A DNA stretch of 64,000 nt from Luminiphilus sp051201685 (GCF_051201685.1 NZ_CP179213.1:434001-498000); one strand, 5' to 3'; counted from the first letter of the stretch, positions 1 to 9,473 are shown. Numbers and translations are program-made. The notes: generated by a model not told the origin, from the sequence alone.

Positions 1-75
1 ACAGGGGCCCTCACAGCACTGCGCGAACTTACTTCGTACCACACCTTGCTGATGCGGGTCGTGTCCGCGCTCTAA
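1..75 (+). CDS. Possible 3' end of a gene entering from the left
   Basis: An open frame runs from the first base to a TAA at 73-75, reading 24 residues and ending LLMRVVSAL. It would converge on the Wzz-like gene, their stop codons overlapping at 72-75. Too little is visible to name a family, and an open frame this short could be chance. Confidence 0.25.
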   Translation, partial: TGALTALRELTSYHTLLMRVVSAL

Positions 76-1526
76 CCCCGATATTGTTGGCTGCCCCTCG
101 TCGGCCAAATCAACGCGCTAATCACCGCCACGATTCCTCCCAGCGCAAGCGCCAGAGCAATAAACAAAAAGTCCCGCCGCTGTAGAAGCTTTTCTCCCAT
201 CACCTCCGTCATTACTTGGTAAAGCGCCGGAGTTTCTGCCAATGCGCTTGCCTGCGCTTGCGAGACAAGCCCTTCGTAATTGGCTTGGAGATTCTGAAAC
301 TTTTGAAACGCAGCGCTGTAGAAGTTGGCGTCTAGGCTATTCGTATCCAATTTCAGGTTGGCGTCGACGCTACCCATTTTGGCCAAACGAGTGCTGATGA
401 CTGCTTGCTCGCTAACAAAATCCAAACGCTGGTTAAGCGTTTCTTGTAGATATTCGGCTAGGCTTGCAGCTGTTGACAGGCTGACCAGCTGTCCAAGTGC
501 ATCGCTCTCTAACTGTATTTGGCTGTCACCCCTCGCATTATTACTTGAGGCCAGTCCTTTATTGGAGGAGCGTTGCTGAACCTCCAAGATCACTGCGATT
601 CTGGAGTCAAGTTCAGTGAGTTGTGATTGCAATTCAATGACTTGAAGCTGCAAATCTCTACGATAAACGCTGGATAAACCACCTGCTTCGGTAAAGCTTG
701 ATGTGAAGATAGGGTCGAAATATAGTTCTCGGAATAGCTTGAGATCTCGAGCTGCGTCAGCAGGTGTTGTGCCTTCGAAAGAAATTGCTCTGAACCGAGC
801 ATCATTTCTCAGTTGCTCTAAACCTTCAGCCATAGCGCTGAGAGAGCTGTCTGCTTCTGCAGCACCTACAGTGGTATCTAGCCTGACGTTGTTAGAGCTG
901 CTGGACAGCGCTAGAACTCCGGTATCCATAAAAATTTTAAATTCAGAGGCAAATACCTCGTTCCACGTTTGTGGAAGGGTTTTAAGAAGCTGAGCGCCCT
1001 CTATTTTGCTTAGCCCTAGCGCTGCATAGTCTGCTGAAATGGACAGCCCCCTAAGGGATGCCGATTTAAGCCTCTCAGTGTATAGATCGTTTATTCTTGC
1101 AATCTCTTCTGGAGGGGCCTTGCTATTGGCGGAGAGCGCAGATTTATATTCGACTAGGATGCCATTAGATGTAGGTGTGCCATATTGGATGTTAATGTGC
1201 TTAGTGGTCTTGTTGGCATCCTTAAGTGAAAATTGCTCAGAGATTTTACTGATAACTTTTGGGTTCAATAAATCTTGAGGCGAAAACGCCACACTGTTTG
1301 GGTATTGGGCGTCCTTGATACCCGTTAACTCAACGTAGTAACTGAGGTGCTCGTTGCCAGCTACCTTTGTCCCCAACAAGCCCGCTACTGTTAAACCTGC
1401 GCAAACCAGTGGCAAAATAACGATAAGTCCACGCTTTTTCCAAAGCTTTTGAAGCAGCTCGGTGATCGAAATTTCATCGTCATAAGCGGTACTGGAGTTT
1501 TCAGAATATTTAGTTGAGTCATTCAT
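72..1526 (-). CDS. Wzz-like polysaccharide chain-length/co-polymerase inner-membrane protein
   Basis: The 484-residue protein has Wzz topology: a short cytoplasmic N-terminus, a membrane segment at about residues 33-53 (GLIVILPLVCAGLTVAGLL), a long periplasmic region rich in helical and coiled-coil sequence, and a second membrane segment near residues 455-475. Proteins of this family set the chain length of O-antigen or exopolysaccharide at the inner membrane. No fused tyrosine-kinase domain is present, so it resembles a stand-alone Wzz rather than a Wzc. The usual proline-rich stretch before the last membrane segment is not obvious, and the protein is longer than a typical O-antigen Wzz of about 330 residues. 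Upstream lies about 800 bp without a convincing gene and then a glycosyltransferase fusion, which fits a surface-polysaccharide locus continuing to the left. The fold is fairly sure; the exact polymer is unknown. Confidence 0.75.
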   Translation of the reverse strand: MNDSTKYSENSSTAYDDEISITELLQKLWKKRGLIVILPLVCAGLTVAGLLGTKVAGNEHLSYYVELTGIKDAQYPNSVAFSPQDLLNPKVISKISEQFSLKDANKTTKHINIQYGTPTSNGILVEYKSALSANSKAPPEEIARINDLYTERLKSASLRGLSISADYAALGLSKIEGAQLLKTLPQTWNEVFASEFKIFMDTGVLALSSSSNNVRLDTTVGAAEADSSLSAMAEGLEQLRNDARFRAISFEGTTPADAARDLKLFRELYFDPIFTSSFTEAGGLSSVYRRDLQLQVIELQSQLTELDSRIAVILEVQQRSSNKGLASSNNARGDSQIQLESDALGQLVSLSTAASLAEYLQETLNQRLDFVSEQAVISTRLAKMGSVDANLKLDTNSLDANFYSAAFQKFQNLQANYEGLVSQAQASALAETPALYQVMTEVMGEKLLQRRDFLFIALALALGGIVAVISALIWPTRGSQQYRG

Positions 1527-2326
1527 GGTGGCAGTGTTTACCCTGTAGGCCAGCTGTTTTAGGTATCTATGGTCGAGTGGAACCGCAAACGCTGAGTAAA
1601 AAATATGGAGTGGGGTCTAGCTTATCAGTAAGTGCTGCTGCTAGTGAACACTCGGCGTCCTTGCCCTTCCAAAGAGCCGCAATTTGCACGCAAATGGGAA
1701 GAGCAGTGCTCTTTGGTTCAGGGCCAATAAAAAGCCAGCAACCACCTACGTTAGTGTTGGCTAGTAAAGATCACGCTGTTTTATATTCTATTCGTGAATG
1801 TAGTCGGGTTGTTCAAACATGCCCCAAACCGTGAAACCTCCGATACTTTAATGGTTAAAATGTGAGCTCGGCACTTTTAAACACGTTTCTGCTGTGCGAT
1901 ACAGCAAAATTTACTAACAGTTTTTATTAGGTCAAAACATCCTGAGCGAAATCCCCATAGCCCTATTTTGACTTAGAACTGGCAATGCAACACTTTCGAT
2001 AGCTAGCTACTATTTGGCGACACACCAGCTGACTGAAATCTTCCTAGCGCAGAATAACTGTTCAAAGATTGTGGTCAGCTTGGAATAACGAAAGTAAATC
2101 AAAATCCACCGACAGGGCTGACCGTATTTCCTGAGTTATGTCGCGTTAATTAGTTTAGAAAACCATTTCATTCGGCCAACGATTTCAGCTAGGTAAAGTG
2201 GCACTGGAGCCATATTTGGATTTGGCGAGATAGATCATGTTGCTTAGGCACTAAATATCCACACGCCAAGATAGCAATTGGTTCATCGACACCTATCGAA
2301 ATTTATTCAGTCAAAGGAGAGGATCG
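1527..2326. other. About 800 bp without a supported gene
   Basis: I see no convincing reading frame here. The longest plus-strand frame (1514-1834) has no family resemblance and overlaps the start of the Wzz-like gene. The stretch looks more AT-rich than its surroundings. A weak 6-bp hairpin (TGCTGT / ACAGCA, loop GCGAT) lies at 1890-1906 without a following T-run. The region should carry the promoter of the Wzz-like gene and the 3' end of the fusion-gene transcript; it may be gene remnant or leader DNA of a polysaccharide locus. Confidence 0.5.
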
Positions 2327-5300
2327 TTAATCTGTCAGAGAGGTGATAGCAGACTTCTTGCCAAAGTGTCTTTCTAACCATTCTTCACGGTTGTTTTGGG
2401 GCTGCAGTGAATTTCGCAGTTCATCAATTACCGCCTCCGCAAATGCTTCTGGCTCATTCGCAATACTCATAACGTCCAACGCATCGGGAATGCCTTCAGC
2501 ACCAATGGAGGTTGTTATGAGCGGCACACCGTATCGGATCGCCTCAAGCACCTTGCCCTTTACTCCGGCGCCAAACCGGAGCGGCACCACCGCGCAGGCT
2601 GCTCTGCCATAGAGGGCAATGAGCTGTTCGTCGCTGACGTATCCATGCACCGTGATGTCATCAGCTGCGAGGTCGAGCACCGCTTGGCTGGGGTTTGAGC
2701 CCGCAATGTGCAGTCGCAACCCCGGTACTTTGGCTTGTAGTGATGGAAGAATAGATTCAACGAGCCAGATTGCAGCATCAATGTTAGGTGGGTGGTTAAA
2801 CCCTGCAACAAATAAAAGTTCAGGCGTTGGTGTTTTTGTGCGCAGCAGTTCAATTGGTTCCAACACATATAGCGGCAGTGTCCTGACATCGGCGTCAGGT
2901 GCTAAAGCGTTAACTTCAGCGACTTCAACATCAGAAAAATAAAAAGTGTGATCAACTTGGCCGATAACAGCCAATTCCCGCTGTCGCCAATTATCGGCCT
3001 CTTTTTGCAACTTTTCCTCGCCCGTAAGATCAAATTCGCGCTGGGTTCTTAGGAAATGCAGGTCATGGCCGATAAACGTAATGGGCGGGCACTCCTTAAT
3101 TTTTGTAAGGTGCGGTAGAAATTGTTCTGCAATGTGGGGTCGATGTAAAAATATCCGATCAACGTTATTCAAGTTGTCCGTTAACCAGCGATCAAGATTG
3201 CGCGCCATGTGCTCGCCAACTAGTACTTCCACACCCATTTGCTGCAGTTTTTCCGTGTAAGGCTGATGAGGAAAAAAATTGGCGCCAATCAGCTGGACTC
3301 GCCATCCCATTTCCAGCATCAGTTCGATATACATCCAGGTTGATCGTGAGCCCGCATCTTTGTCGTAGTGGGGCACATAGTGATCAATGATCAGCACCGA
3401 GGGCTTGTGGCGGCTGCGGTCCCGAGCTCGGGACACTTGGTGGGCATTGGGATAGTGAAAATTTGTGAGCTCTTCTTGCCACTTCTCGAGAAATCGCTGT
3501 TGGTTAACCACCTGATATTGCTTTTGGCCGCCACCAAGGTCGGTGCCATTGGTCATGCCTTCATAGTGCGCAACCGCTGATGCCGGTTGATAGACAACTT
3601 TATATCCGGCTGCCCGCGCCGAAAAACACAGATCGGTATCTTCGTAGTAAGCGGGTACAAAGGTCTCATCAAATCCACCCAGCTCCTGCCAAAGCGAGCG
3701 CCGGACCATCAGTGCCGCTCCAGACACATAGTCGGTTTCGCGCACGTAGCTGTATTGAGGACGGGAGGGATCATCAGCTCGTCCGTAATTCCACCCTGAG
3801 GCGTCGTCCCAAATAATCCCGCCGGCTTCCTGAAGCTTGCCGTTGGGGAAAAGCAGCTTCGGGCCCACAATGCCCACATCGGGTGCATCCAAGGTCTTTA
3901 AAAGCGGTGCTAGCCAGCCCTCGGTAACCGTTGTGTCGTTATTAAGCAGCAGTAAAAATTCCCCACGCGTCTTTTCGGCGGCACTATTGCAGTTTTTTAA
4001 GAAGCGTTGATTCTGTTCCTGTCGTATCACGGTCACGCCGGTAACGTATTGGGCAATGTTGGCGGTCTCATCCGTCGAACAGTCATCGGCAATAATGACT
4101 TCGTACTCGCCCTCGGTGTGTTGGAGGATCGACCATAGGCAGCGGTGGGTAATAACCCATTCGTTGTAGACGGGAATCAAAATAGTGACGAGGGGTTTAT
4201 GGCTTTTCGGAAAGGCTAGTACCTCATCAGCGGGTATTGGGGGTAAGTCGATAATTGTTTGGGCACTCTGTGCTTCTGGAAACCGCGCATCAACCCAGGT
4301 TTCAAGGTCTTGAGCATCGCTTGACCTTATTACCGACAACACCTTTCGAAATCTCGCCGGGCTCATGCTGCGCAGTGAACTAATTGGGTGCCTTAAGGTA
4401 TATCGCACCATGGTGAAAATTTGCTGCCATTTTGTGGCTGGCGATGCAGGCACTGTTAATTGATGGTCAGCGAAGAAAGTATGTGCCGCAGCGACGGTGT
4501 CTTCATAGGCGGTGGCGCGACCCCGCTGCAAGGTCAGCGTCCGATAAACACGTCGACCCAAGCGCTGCAGACGGCCCAAGAACGAAGCTTCGTACTGAAG
4601 AACTCTGCCGTAGTCAGTTTTAAGCAGATAGAACAGCCAATCGGATTTCTCTTCCAGAGAATCTACCTCTCCTTCGAAAACCCGCAATTGAGCCTCTGTA
4701 TCGCCTAAAGTTTGCTTAAGCTGACGACCAGTTTCCTGTTCAGCAAGCAAGTCTTCTCTGGCGGTTTCTAAATGTGTAGCCAATGCAGCCTTATCCGCAA
4801 CTTCCTCAGACAAGTTGTTGGCGAGGCTTTGGCTTTGCAGCTTCTCGTTGTGAAGCGCCTCAATGGAGGCTTCAAAATCGTGCTGTGTTTTCTCAAGCTC
4901 AGCCACGCGCTCGTTGGCAAAAGATTGGCTGATCGCTAATTCTTCTCGAGTCTCTACAATGCGCGCTTGCAACACTTGTATGTGGCTTTCGCGCTCTGCT
5001 TTTTGACGCGTTAAATCGTCTACATTAAACCCCTTCTGTGCGCTTTCGAGCTCAAGCAAGGTCACCTTTTCTGTACTGGCTTTTAGCTTGAGTAAGCGAT
5101 CCGAAAGCTGGTGCGCAAGAAGATTTGAAAAGGCGTTCATGTCGAGTTCGGTGCCTGCTGACCACTCTGGGGCAGTAACCTCGCGGTGGTTGCTGCGATG
5201 ATTCAGGGCCTCGGCGGCATCAAGCAGTCCTTTGGGCACCAGTGGCACCGCTTTGAGCTCTGTAAGATCATGAGCATGGTGTTGCATGGCGCCGTCCAAA

Positions 5301-5950
5301 AACCCGTCGACGAAAGCTGCCGCCACTTCGCCATTTACAGGCCTTGCTAGCCATTCTTCAATCCCCTTAAGCGTAGTGGCGGGGTCCTGCAGGAAATTGT
5401 CATAGCCCACAACAAAGCTACCGGGCTCGGTATCGAGTATTAGCTGCGCCCAGTAGGCGTGTGTAAGGCCAAGGCCTATTGGCAGTGGTAATCCATTGCG
5501 CTGGTGGAGCGACGCTGCAATATCTAAGGGGTTGCGATAAACAAGGCACAGTCTGAGTGGAATATTTAGGTTTTGGGCGACGGCTCGCCAATACGGCAAG
5601 AGCAAGCACAATCTGGGGTCTTTAATGGCCAGTCGAGGCTCATGAGCGAGCTTGATCTTGAGTAATTGGGTGCCTGCCTCCCGCTGTTCATGGGTCCAAG
5701 CTAGAGGCTGTTCGCCCACAAATACTGGAGCATCCCAATAGGAGCCATTTTCCTGCAGCAACCTGTCATTTAGCTCAACGACATCAAGATCTTCAAAAAA
5801 GCCTTTGGGGTTGTCATCACTGGCCGCCATCAGGGTTTCGCCCAGCCCGTAACCAAAGAGCTCGAAGCACTTGGTGACCAAGCTGGTGCCGCTGCGATGC
5901 ATGCCGCAGATCAGCAGAATTTCTTGTTCAGAACTAACCGTTGAATTCAC
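2327..5950 (-). CDS. Sulfotransferase - coiled coil - GT2 - GT4 fusion protein
   Basis: This 1207-residue protein joins at least three enzyme-like parts. Residues 16-23 (GMHRSGTS) are the PAPS-binding loop of a sulfotransferase, with a second PAPS-contact motif, YRNPLDIAASL, at 138-148. Residues about 285-435 are a long heptad-rich coiled coil. Residues about 586-800 are a GT-A glycosyltransferase family 2 domain opening with LVTILIPVYNE, with acidic residues at 622-623, NND at 670-672 and EDTD at 770-773. From about 848 to the end is a GT-B family 4 (glycosyl transferases group 1) domain, with FVAGFNHPPNIDA and the donor-site stretch GAGVKGKVLEAIRYGVPLIT. It has no signal peptide, so it should act on the cytoplasmic face of the membrane. 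It probably builds and perhaps sulfates a surface glycan together with the nearby Wzz-like protein. Domain calls are firm; substrates are unknown. Confidence 0.9.
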   Translation of the reverse strand: MNSTVSSEQEILLICGMHRSGTSLVTKCFELFGYGLGETLMAASDDNPKGFFEDLDVVELNDRLLQENGSYWDAPVFVGEQPLAWTHEQREAGTQLLKIKLAHEPRLAIKDPRLCLLLPYWRAVAQNLNIPLRLCLVYRNPLDIAASLHQRNGLPLPIGLGLTHAYWAQLILDTEPGSFVVGYDNFLQDPATTLKGIEEWLARPVNGEVAAAFVDGFLDGAMQHHAHDLTELKAVPLVPKGLLDAAEALNHRSNHREVTAPEWSAGTELDMNAFSNLLAHQLSDRLLKLKASTEKVTLLELESAQKGFNVDDLTRQKAERESHIQVLQARIVETREELAISQSFANERVAELEKTQHDFEASIEALHNEKLQSQSLANNLSEEVADKAALATHLETAREDLLAEQETGRQLKQTLGDTEAQLRVFEGEVDSLEEKSDWLFYLLKTDYGRVLQYEASFLGRLQRLGRRVYRTLTLQRGRATAYEDTVAAAHTFFADHQLTVPASPATKWQQIFTMVRYTLRHPISSLRSMSPARFRKVLSVIRSSDAQDLETWVDARFPEAQSAQTIIDLPPIPADEVLAFPKSHKPLVTILIPVYNEWVITHRCLWSILQHTEGEYEVIIADDCSTDETANIAQYVTGVTVIRQEQNQRFLKNCNSAAEKTRGEFLLLLNNDTTVTEGWLAPLLKTLDAPDVGIVGPKLLFPNGKLQEAGGIIWDDASGWNYGRADDPSRPQYSYVRETDYVSGAALMVRRSLWQELGGFDETFVPAYYEDTDLCFSARAAGYKVVYQPASAVAHYEGMTNGTDLGGGQKQYQVVNQQRFLEKWQEELTNFHYPNAHQVSRARDRSRHKPSVLIIDHYVPHYDKDAGSRSTWMYIELMLEMGWRVQLIGANFFPHQPYTEKLQQMGVEVLVGEHMARNLDRWLTDNLNNVDRIFLHRPHIAEQFLPHLTKIKECPPITFIGHDLHFLRTQREFDLTGEEKLQKEADNWRQRELAVIGQVDHTFYFSDVEVAEVNALAPDADVRTLPLYVLEPIELLRTKTPTPELLFVAGFNHPPNIDAAIWLVESILPSLQAKVPGLRLHIAGSNPSQAVLDLAADDITVHGYVSDEQLIALYGRAACAVVPLRFGAGVKGKVLEAIRYGVPLITTSIGAEGIPDALDVMSIANEPEAFAEAVIDELRNSLQPQNNREEWLERHFGKKSAITSLTD

Positions 5951-6341
5951 AGGAGTGTCGGCAAGAGTACGTGTTTCACTAGTCTATGAAGTGCATTGGA
6001 CCAAGTCCAGATAAGTTGCACCTTGTCTGTGCTCGATCGGCAGGCTTTCTGACGCGCTAGCAAGTTTGCTGATGCTTTTTCAAATCGCAACGCGTTGCAT
6101 GCAGGGGAGTATGAAGTAACGAGGGTAACGAAATTTTTCGTGATCACCATATCGTATGTCAGGTTTTGGCAAATCGAATGGTGCCCGCCTTGGGGAGTGG
6201 ACCCACTAAATAGAAGACATTCACACGGTGGTAGTCGAATCAGGGCAACAAATGGGTACCAAATGTACAGTGACGGATCCCGGGGGTTTAATGCCGGCCA
6301 ATTCCAAGTTGAGTGAGAACACTGAGCCTGCGACACAAGGT
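5951..6341. other. 391 bp without a supported gene
   Basis: A minus-strand frame runs through the interval (5947-6372) but has no recognisable family, is rich in Cys, His and Trp, and overlaps the 3' end of the upstream membrane-protein gene. I read it as chance. The stretch should hold the promoter or leader of the large fusion gene transcribed leftward. Confidence 0.45.
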
Positions 6342-7391
6342 CTAAAAATATGGCAACAAATGTTCGAAGCAATCATCCCTGCGACCGCAACGAATCGGAT
6401 TGTTGTAAATACGCTCCTCTAGTGGCAGGCCAGCGTACCGCTCATGGGTGTCCATCAGCTGGGCCACTCGCCAATGCCAGCGTAGCGCATCATTAAACCC
6501 CCATCCATACAGGCAAAGGCATAGCGCTACCGCCAAGAGTCGCACCGAGGGGCCTCTACCTCGCAGTCGATTACGAAAACGCCAAAGCCCAGCGAGAGCT
6601 ACCCCGGTTACAACCAGTAGGTTGGCAACCGCGTTGGGAAACAACATACCGTTGGCGTGAATGCCGCGAACGATATTATTCGAGTACCCCTGCCAGAGAG
6701 GGGGGTTAGTCCAGTCCTCAAAAATTTGTTCGGCAACCCCCCAAGCGCTGTAGGGCCGCAGCTCAACACCCTTTAACAATATGGGGTCGCCGTCGTTGTC
6801 GTGATCTGTGGGGTCGCTGACGAAACCAATCGCTAAATTAGTGATTTCACCTCGGTAGGTTTCATAGCCATAGGGCATGGCGACTTGAGTGACCTCATCC
6901 CAGCTGCGATTGAGTTTCAGCCGATGGATATTGCCGGGGTCGCCCGCGACCTGCCAAAACACAAACGCATCAGACCACGTGGTGAGGCCTTCTATGTCAA
7001 ATTTGATGAAGGGATAGTCTTCGGCTTGAAAAGAAGCTCGCAGCTCTAAAATGGCCGCGCCATCTTCATATTCGGTAATGAGCGCTGCGCCGTCCTGATA
7101 TCCGCCGTTACCAAATCGAACTGGCACAAACTGGTTCCCTGAAAAGGATTGCGTGGGAGCAACACCGCGATCCATATACGGTAAAAATTCAGGGTGTAGG
7201 GTGCGAAACAAAAATATATAAGCAATCACCAGTGTCAGCGCGGCGGCGCTGAAAGCCAGTGCGGCCTCTTTTAAGGCGGGCATCCAGACGGCACTCTCCT
7301 TCTTCACTTCCTCAGCGCTGGGTAAAGGGGGGGGCGTCGCGATTTCTGGCGTCGCTGTTTCATTTGGTTCAGTTTTAGAGGTTTCGCTCAT
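6342..7391 (-). CDS. Unknown membrane protein with a large periplasmic domain
   Basis: I do not recognise a named family. The 349-residue protein starts with a Pro/Glu/Thr-rich cytoplasmic segment (1-36), then a membrane helix near residues 42-66 (AALAFSAAALTLVIAYIF), then about 180 residues rich in beta-type sequence that should lie in the periplasm, and two more hydrophobic helices near 255-275 and 285-303. It ends in DDCFEHLLPYF. The periplasmic part looks like a beta-sandwich, possibly glycan-binding. It lies upstream of the glycosyltransferase fusion on the same strand and is divergent from amgK. A role in export or assembly of the surface glycan is inferred from position only. Confidence 0.7.
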   Translation of the reverse strand: MSETSKTEPNETATPEIATPPPLPSAEEVKKESAVWMPALKEAALAFSAAALTLVIAYIFLFRTLHPEFLPYMDRGVAPTQSFSGNQFVPVRFGNGGYQDGAALITEYEDGAAILELRASFQAEDYPFIKFDIEGLTTWSDAFVFWQVAGDPGNIHRLKLNRSWDEVTQVAMPYGYETYRGEITNLAIGFVSDPTDHDNDGDPILLKGVELRPYSAWGVAEQIFEDWTNPPLWQGYSNNIVRGIHANGMLFPNAVANLLVVTGVALAGLWRFRNRLRGRGPSVRLLAVALCLCLYGWGFNDALRWHWRVAQLMDTHERYAGLPLEERIYNNPIRCGRRDDCFEHLLPYF

Positions 7392-7529
7392 GGCTCTCTA
7401 CAACGACGAAAATGAGGCGCTTTTTACAGCGCTGGCTTAGAATCTGTGGCATATCCTAGCTTAGCTGGGTAAATCCATGAATACTTAATATTCAAAGTCG
7501 CCGCGTATGGGTCATTTCGGAGCTATGAA

Positions 7530-8630
7530 GTGAGAGAACCATCAGTATTAAAAGCTTGGGTATCGGCACAAATAGCGACACTACCGAAATCTGATGGGCT
7601 GAAATCTAGCCAACCACTCAATCTCAAGCCGCAGGAGCAGGAGTTTAGCTTCGATTTAATCGCCGGTGACGCCAGCCCCAGAAAGTATTATCGGGTGCTA
7701 GTGCGGCACACTGGCGCAGTGCCTGCTCGAAGCCTCATTGCAGTCGATGCCCCCAGCTCAGAGAAGACCCCTGAATTTCTACATATTCGCCAGCTATTTG
7801 AAACGGGGTCTATTCGCGTACCCGCCCTAATCGCCGCCGATGCCGGGGCGGGCTTTCTGCTGCTGGAGGATTTAGGCGATGACGTATTGCTGCCCGTTCT
7901 TAGTGAACATTCTGCAGGTGCTTGGTATGCCAAGGCCCTCAACGCGCTAAATCAGTTAGCGGCAATACCAAATGCTACTGCAGCGTTGCCGCTTTACGAT
8001 GCCACAAAGCTACAGACCGAATTGGATTTATTTCGAGACTGGTTTGTGCCAAAGCTGCTGGGCATCAGCTGGACGACTGCGCTTGAACAGAGTTTTTCCG
8101 ACCTTTCTCGGTGCCTTGTAGACAACGCGATTCAGCAACCCCAAGTGGTGGTGCATCGCGATTTTCACAGCCGAAACCTTATGGTGGTGCAAAACGAGGA
8201 GTTGGCCGTAATCGATTTTCAAGATGCTGTGATTGGTCCCATCACCTATGACCCCGTCTCTTTGCTAAAAGATTGCTACGTACACTGGCCCAGACAGCAG
8301 CAGCTGTGCTGGTTGCTCGATCACAAGCGGCTTTTAACAGAGCAGCACCGTCTTGAACCCATAAACGATGACACCTTTGTGGCCTGGTTCGACCTCATGG
8401 GTTTGCAGCGCCACATTAAAGTGCTGGGTATCTTCGCTCGGCTTAATTTGCGCGATCGCAAGCCCGCCTATCTCAATGACTTGCCGCTGGTGCTCGCCTA
8501 TGCCGAGGAGGTGCTAGCTATTTATGCGCCTTCAATCGACGCGGTCGCTGCCTTCCGCACGCTGTTCAATGAGCAGGTGCTTCCCGTTTGCCAACGTCAA
8601 AGTTGGTACCGCCAAGTGAAGCTTACGTGA
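7530..8630 (+). CDS. amgK: N-acetylmuramate/N-acetylglucosamine kinase (AmgK)
   Basis: This 366-residue aminoglycoside-phosphotransferase-fold kinase has the catalytic loop VVHRDFHSRNLMV near residues 208-220 and the metal-binding motif VIDFQDAVIGP just after it. An N-terminal ATP-site segment, FDLIAGDASPRKYYRV, is typical of the AmgK group. In Pseudomonas, AmgK phosphorylates recycled MurNAc at C1 in the cytoplasm. It overlaps murU by four bases (GTGA), and that partnership makes the call strong. The start is GTG. With murU it salvages peptidoglycan sugars and bypasses MurA, the fosfomycin target. Confidence 0.9.
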   Translation: MREPSVLKAWVSAQIATLPKSDGLKSSQPLNLKPQEQEFSFDLIAGDASPRKYYRVLVRHTGAVPARSLIAVDAPSSEKTPEFLHIRQLFETGSIRVPALIAADAGAGFLLLEDLGDDVLLPVLSEHSAGAWYAKALNALNQLAAIPNATAALPLYDATKLQTELDLFRDWFVPKLLGISWTTALEQSFSDLSRCLVDNAIQQPQVVVHRDFHSRNLMVVQNEELAVIDFQDAVIGPITYDPVSLLKDCYVHWPRQQQLCWLLDHKRLLTEQHRLEPINDDTFVAWFDLMGLQRHIKVLGIFARLNLRDRKPAYLNDLPLVLAYAEEVLAIYAPSIDAVAAFRTLFNEQVLPVCQRQSWYRQVKLT

Positions 8631-9325
8631 AAGCCATGATCTTAGCGGCGGGGTTAGGGAGACGCATGCTGCCCCTTACCCAAAATACGCCCAAGCCCCT
8701 CTTAGAAGTGGCTGGCAAGCCTTTGCTGGAACACCACATTCTTAATTTGAGGTCGGCAGGCATCACAGAACTTGTGATCAACGCGGCCTACCTGGCCGAT
8801 CAAATTATTGCCTTTTGTGGCGATGGCAGCCGTTGGGGTGTGCAGATTCAGGTCTCGGTGGAGGCAGAACCCTTGGAGACCGCAGGCGGCATCATTAAAG
8901 CGCTGCCTTTGCTGGGAGGCAGTTCCTTTCTTGTCGTCAATAGCGATATTTGGTGCCCATTTCCCTTCGATCGGTTAATCGAATGTTCGCCTTTGGCAGA
9001 GGGCGCGCATTTAATATTGGTGCCCAACCCACCTCATCATGCCGATGGCGATTTTAGTCTGGAACAGGGGTGTGTTCGGGTCAAAAGCCAAATTGCCTTT
9101 ACCTACAGTGGCATTGGTATTTACCACCCACAGTTCTTCCAGAGCTTCTTGTCAGCTAAACGGCCGGTCAAGCAACCCTTAAAGCCACTTTTAGATGCGG
9201 CAATCACTGCAGGTAAGGTTACTGGTGAGCTGCATGCTGGGACTTGGATCGATGTGGGTACACCCCAGCGGCTGCAAGCCCTTAATGAGGCCCGAAAGAC
9301 AGCCGCGCCATTGAGTAACCGTTAA
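8627..9325 (+). CDS. murU: N-acetylmuramate alpha-1-phosphate uridylyltransferase (MurU)
   Basis: The 232-residue nucleotidyltransferase opens with the signature MILAAGLGRRMLPLT, followed by PKPLLEVAGKPLLEHH, the nucleotide-binding loop and acceptor lysine region of sugar-1-phosphate uridylyltransferases. VVNSDIWCPFP supplies the metal-binding aspartate. MurU converts MurNAc-1-phosphate and UTP to UDP-MurNAc in the cytoplasm, completing the step begun by AmgK. I place the start at the GTG at 8627, which overlaps the amgK stop as GTGA; an ATG at 8636 is also possible, and a longer TTG-started frame from 8588 would overlap amgK too far. The family is usually about 225 residues, which fits. Confidence 0.9.
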   Translation: MKAMILAAGLGRRMLPLTQNTPKPLLEVAGKPLLEHHILNLRSAGITELVINAAYLADQIIAFCGDGSRWGVQIQVSVEAEPLETAGGIIKALPLLGGSSFLVVNSDIWCPFPFDRLIECSPLAEGAHLILVPNPPHHADGDFSLEQGCVRVKSQIAFTYSGIGIYHPQFFQSFLSAKRPVKQPLKPLLDAAITAGKVTGELHAGTWIDVGTPQRLQALNEARKTAAPLSNR

Positions 9326-9458
9326 ATGCCAAGTTTGGCGCTTCTGCCTCAATGGCCAATAGACTCTTCGTTGCTACTATTTAACTAACGCAACCAAACG
9401 CAAATTCCTGCAAATAACGGATATTTTTATGCCACTGCGTCTTCTTTCTGAGATTTCT

Positions 9459-9473
9459 GTCGCAAATTGCGAC
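9459..9473. promoter_or_regulatory. Palindrome upstream of the first cytochrome/DUF1501 cassette
   Basis: GTCGCAA-A-TTGCGAC is a perfect 7-bp inverted repeat around one central base, about 155 bp upstream of the chosen start of the cassette. A further TTGCGA half-site lies downstream near 9490. Its size and symmetry suit a dimeric repressor or activator site, but no regulator is identified. Confidence 0.4.

Noticed and set aside
1514..1834. Plus-strand 106-residue frame near the Wzz-like start
   Set aside because: No family resemblance, mixed composition and overlap with the start region of the real gene.
5947..6372. Minus-strand 141-residue frame between the fusion and the membrane-protein gene
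   Set aside because: No recognisable motif; overlaps the C-terminus of the 349-residue protein gene and looks like chance sequence.
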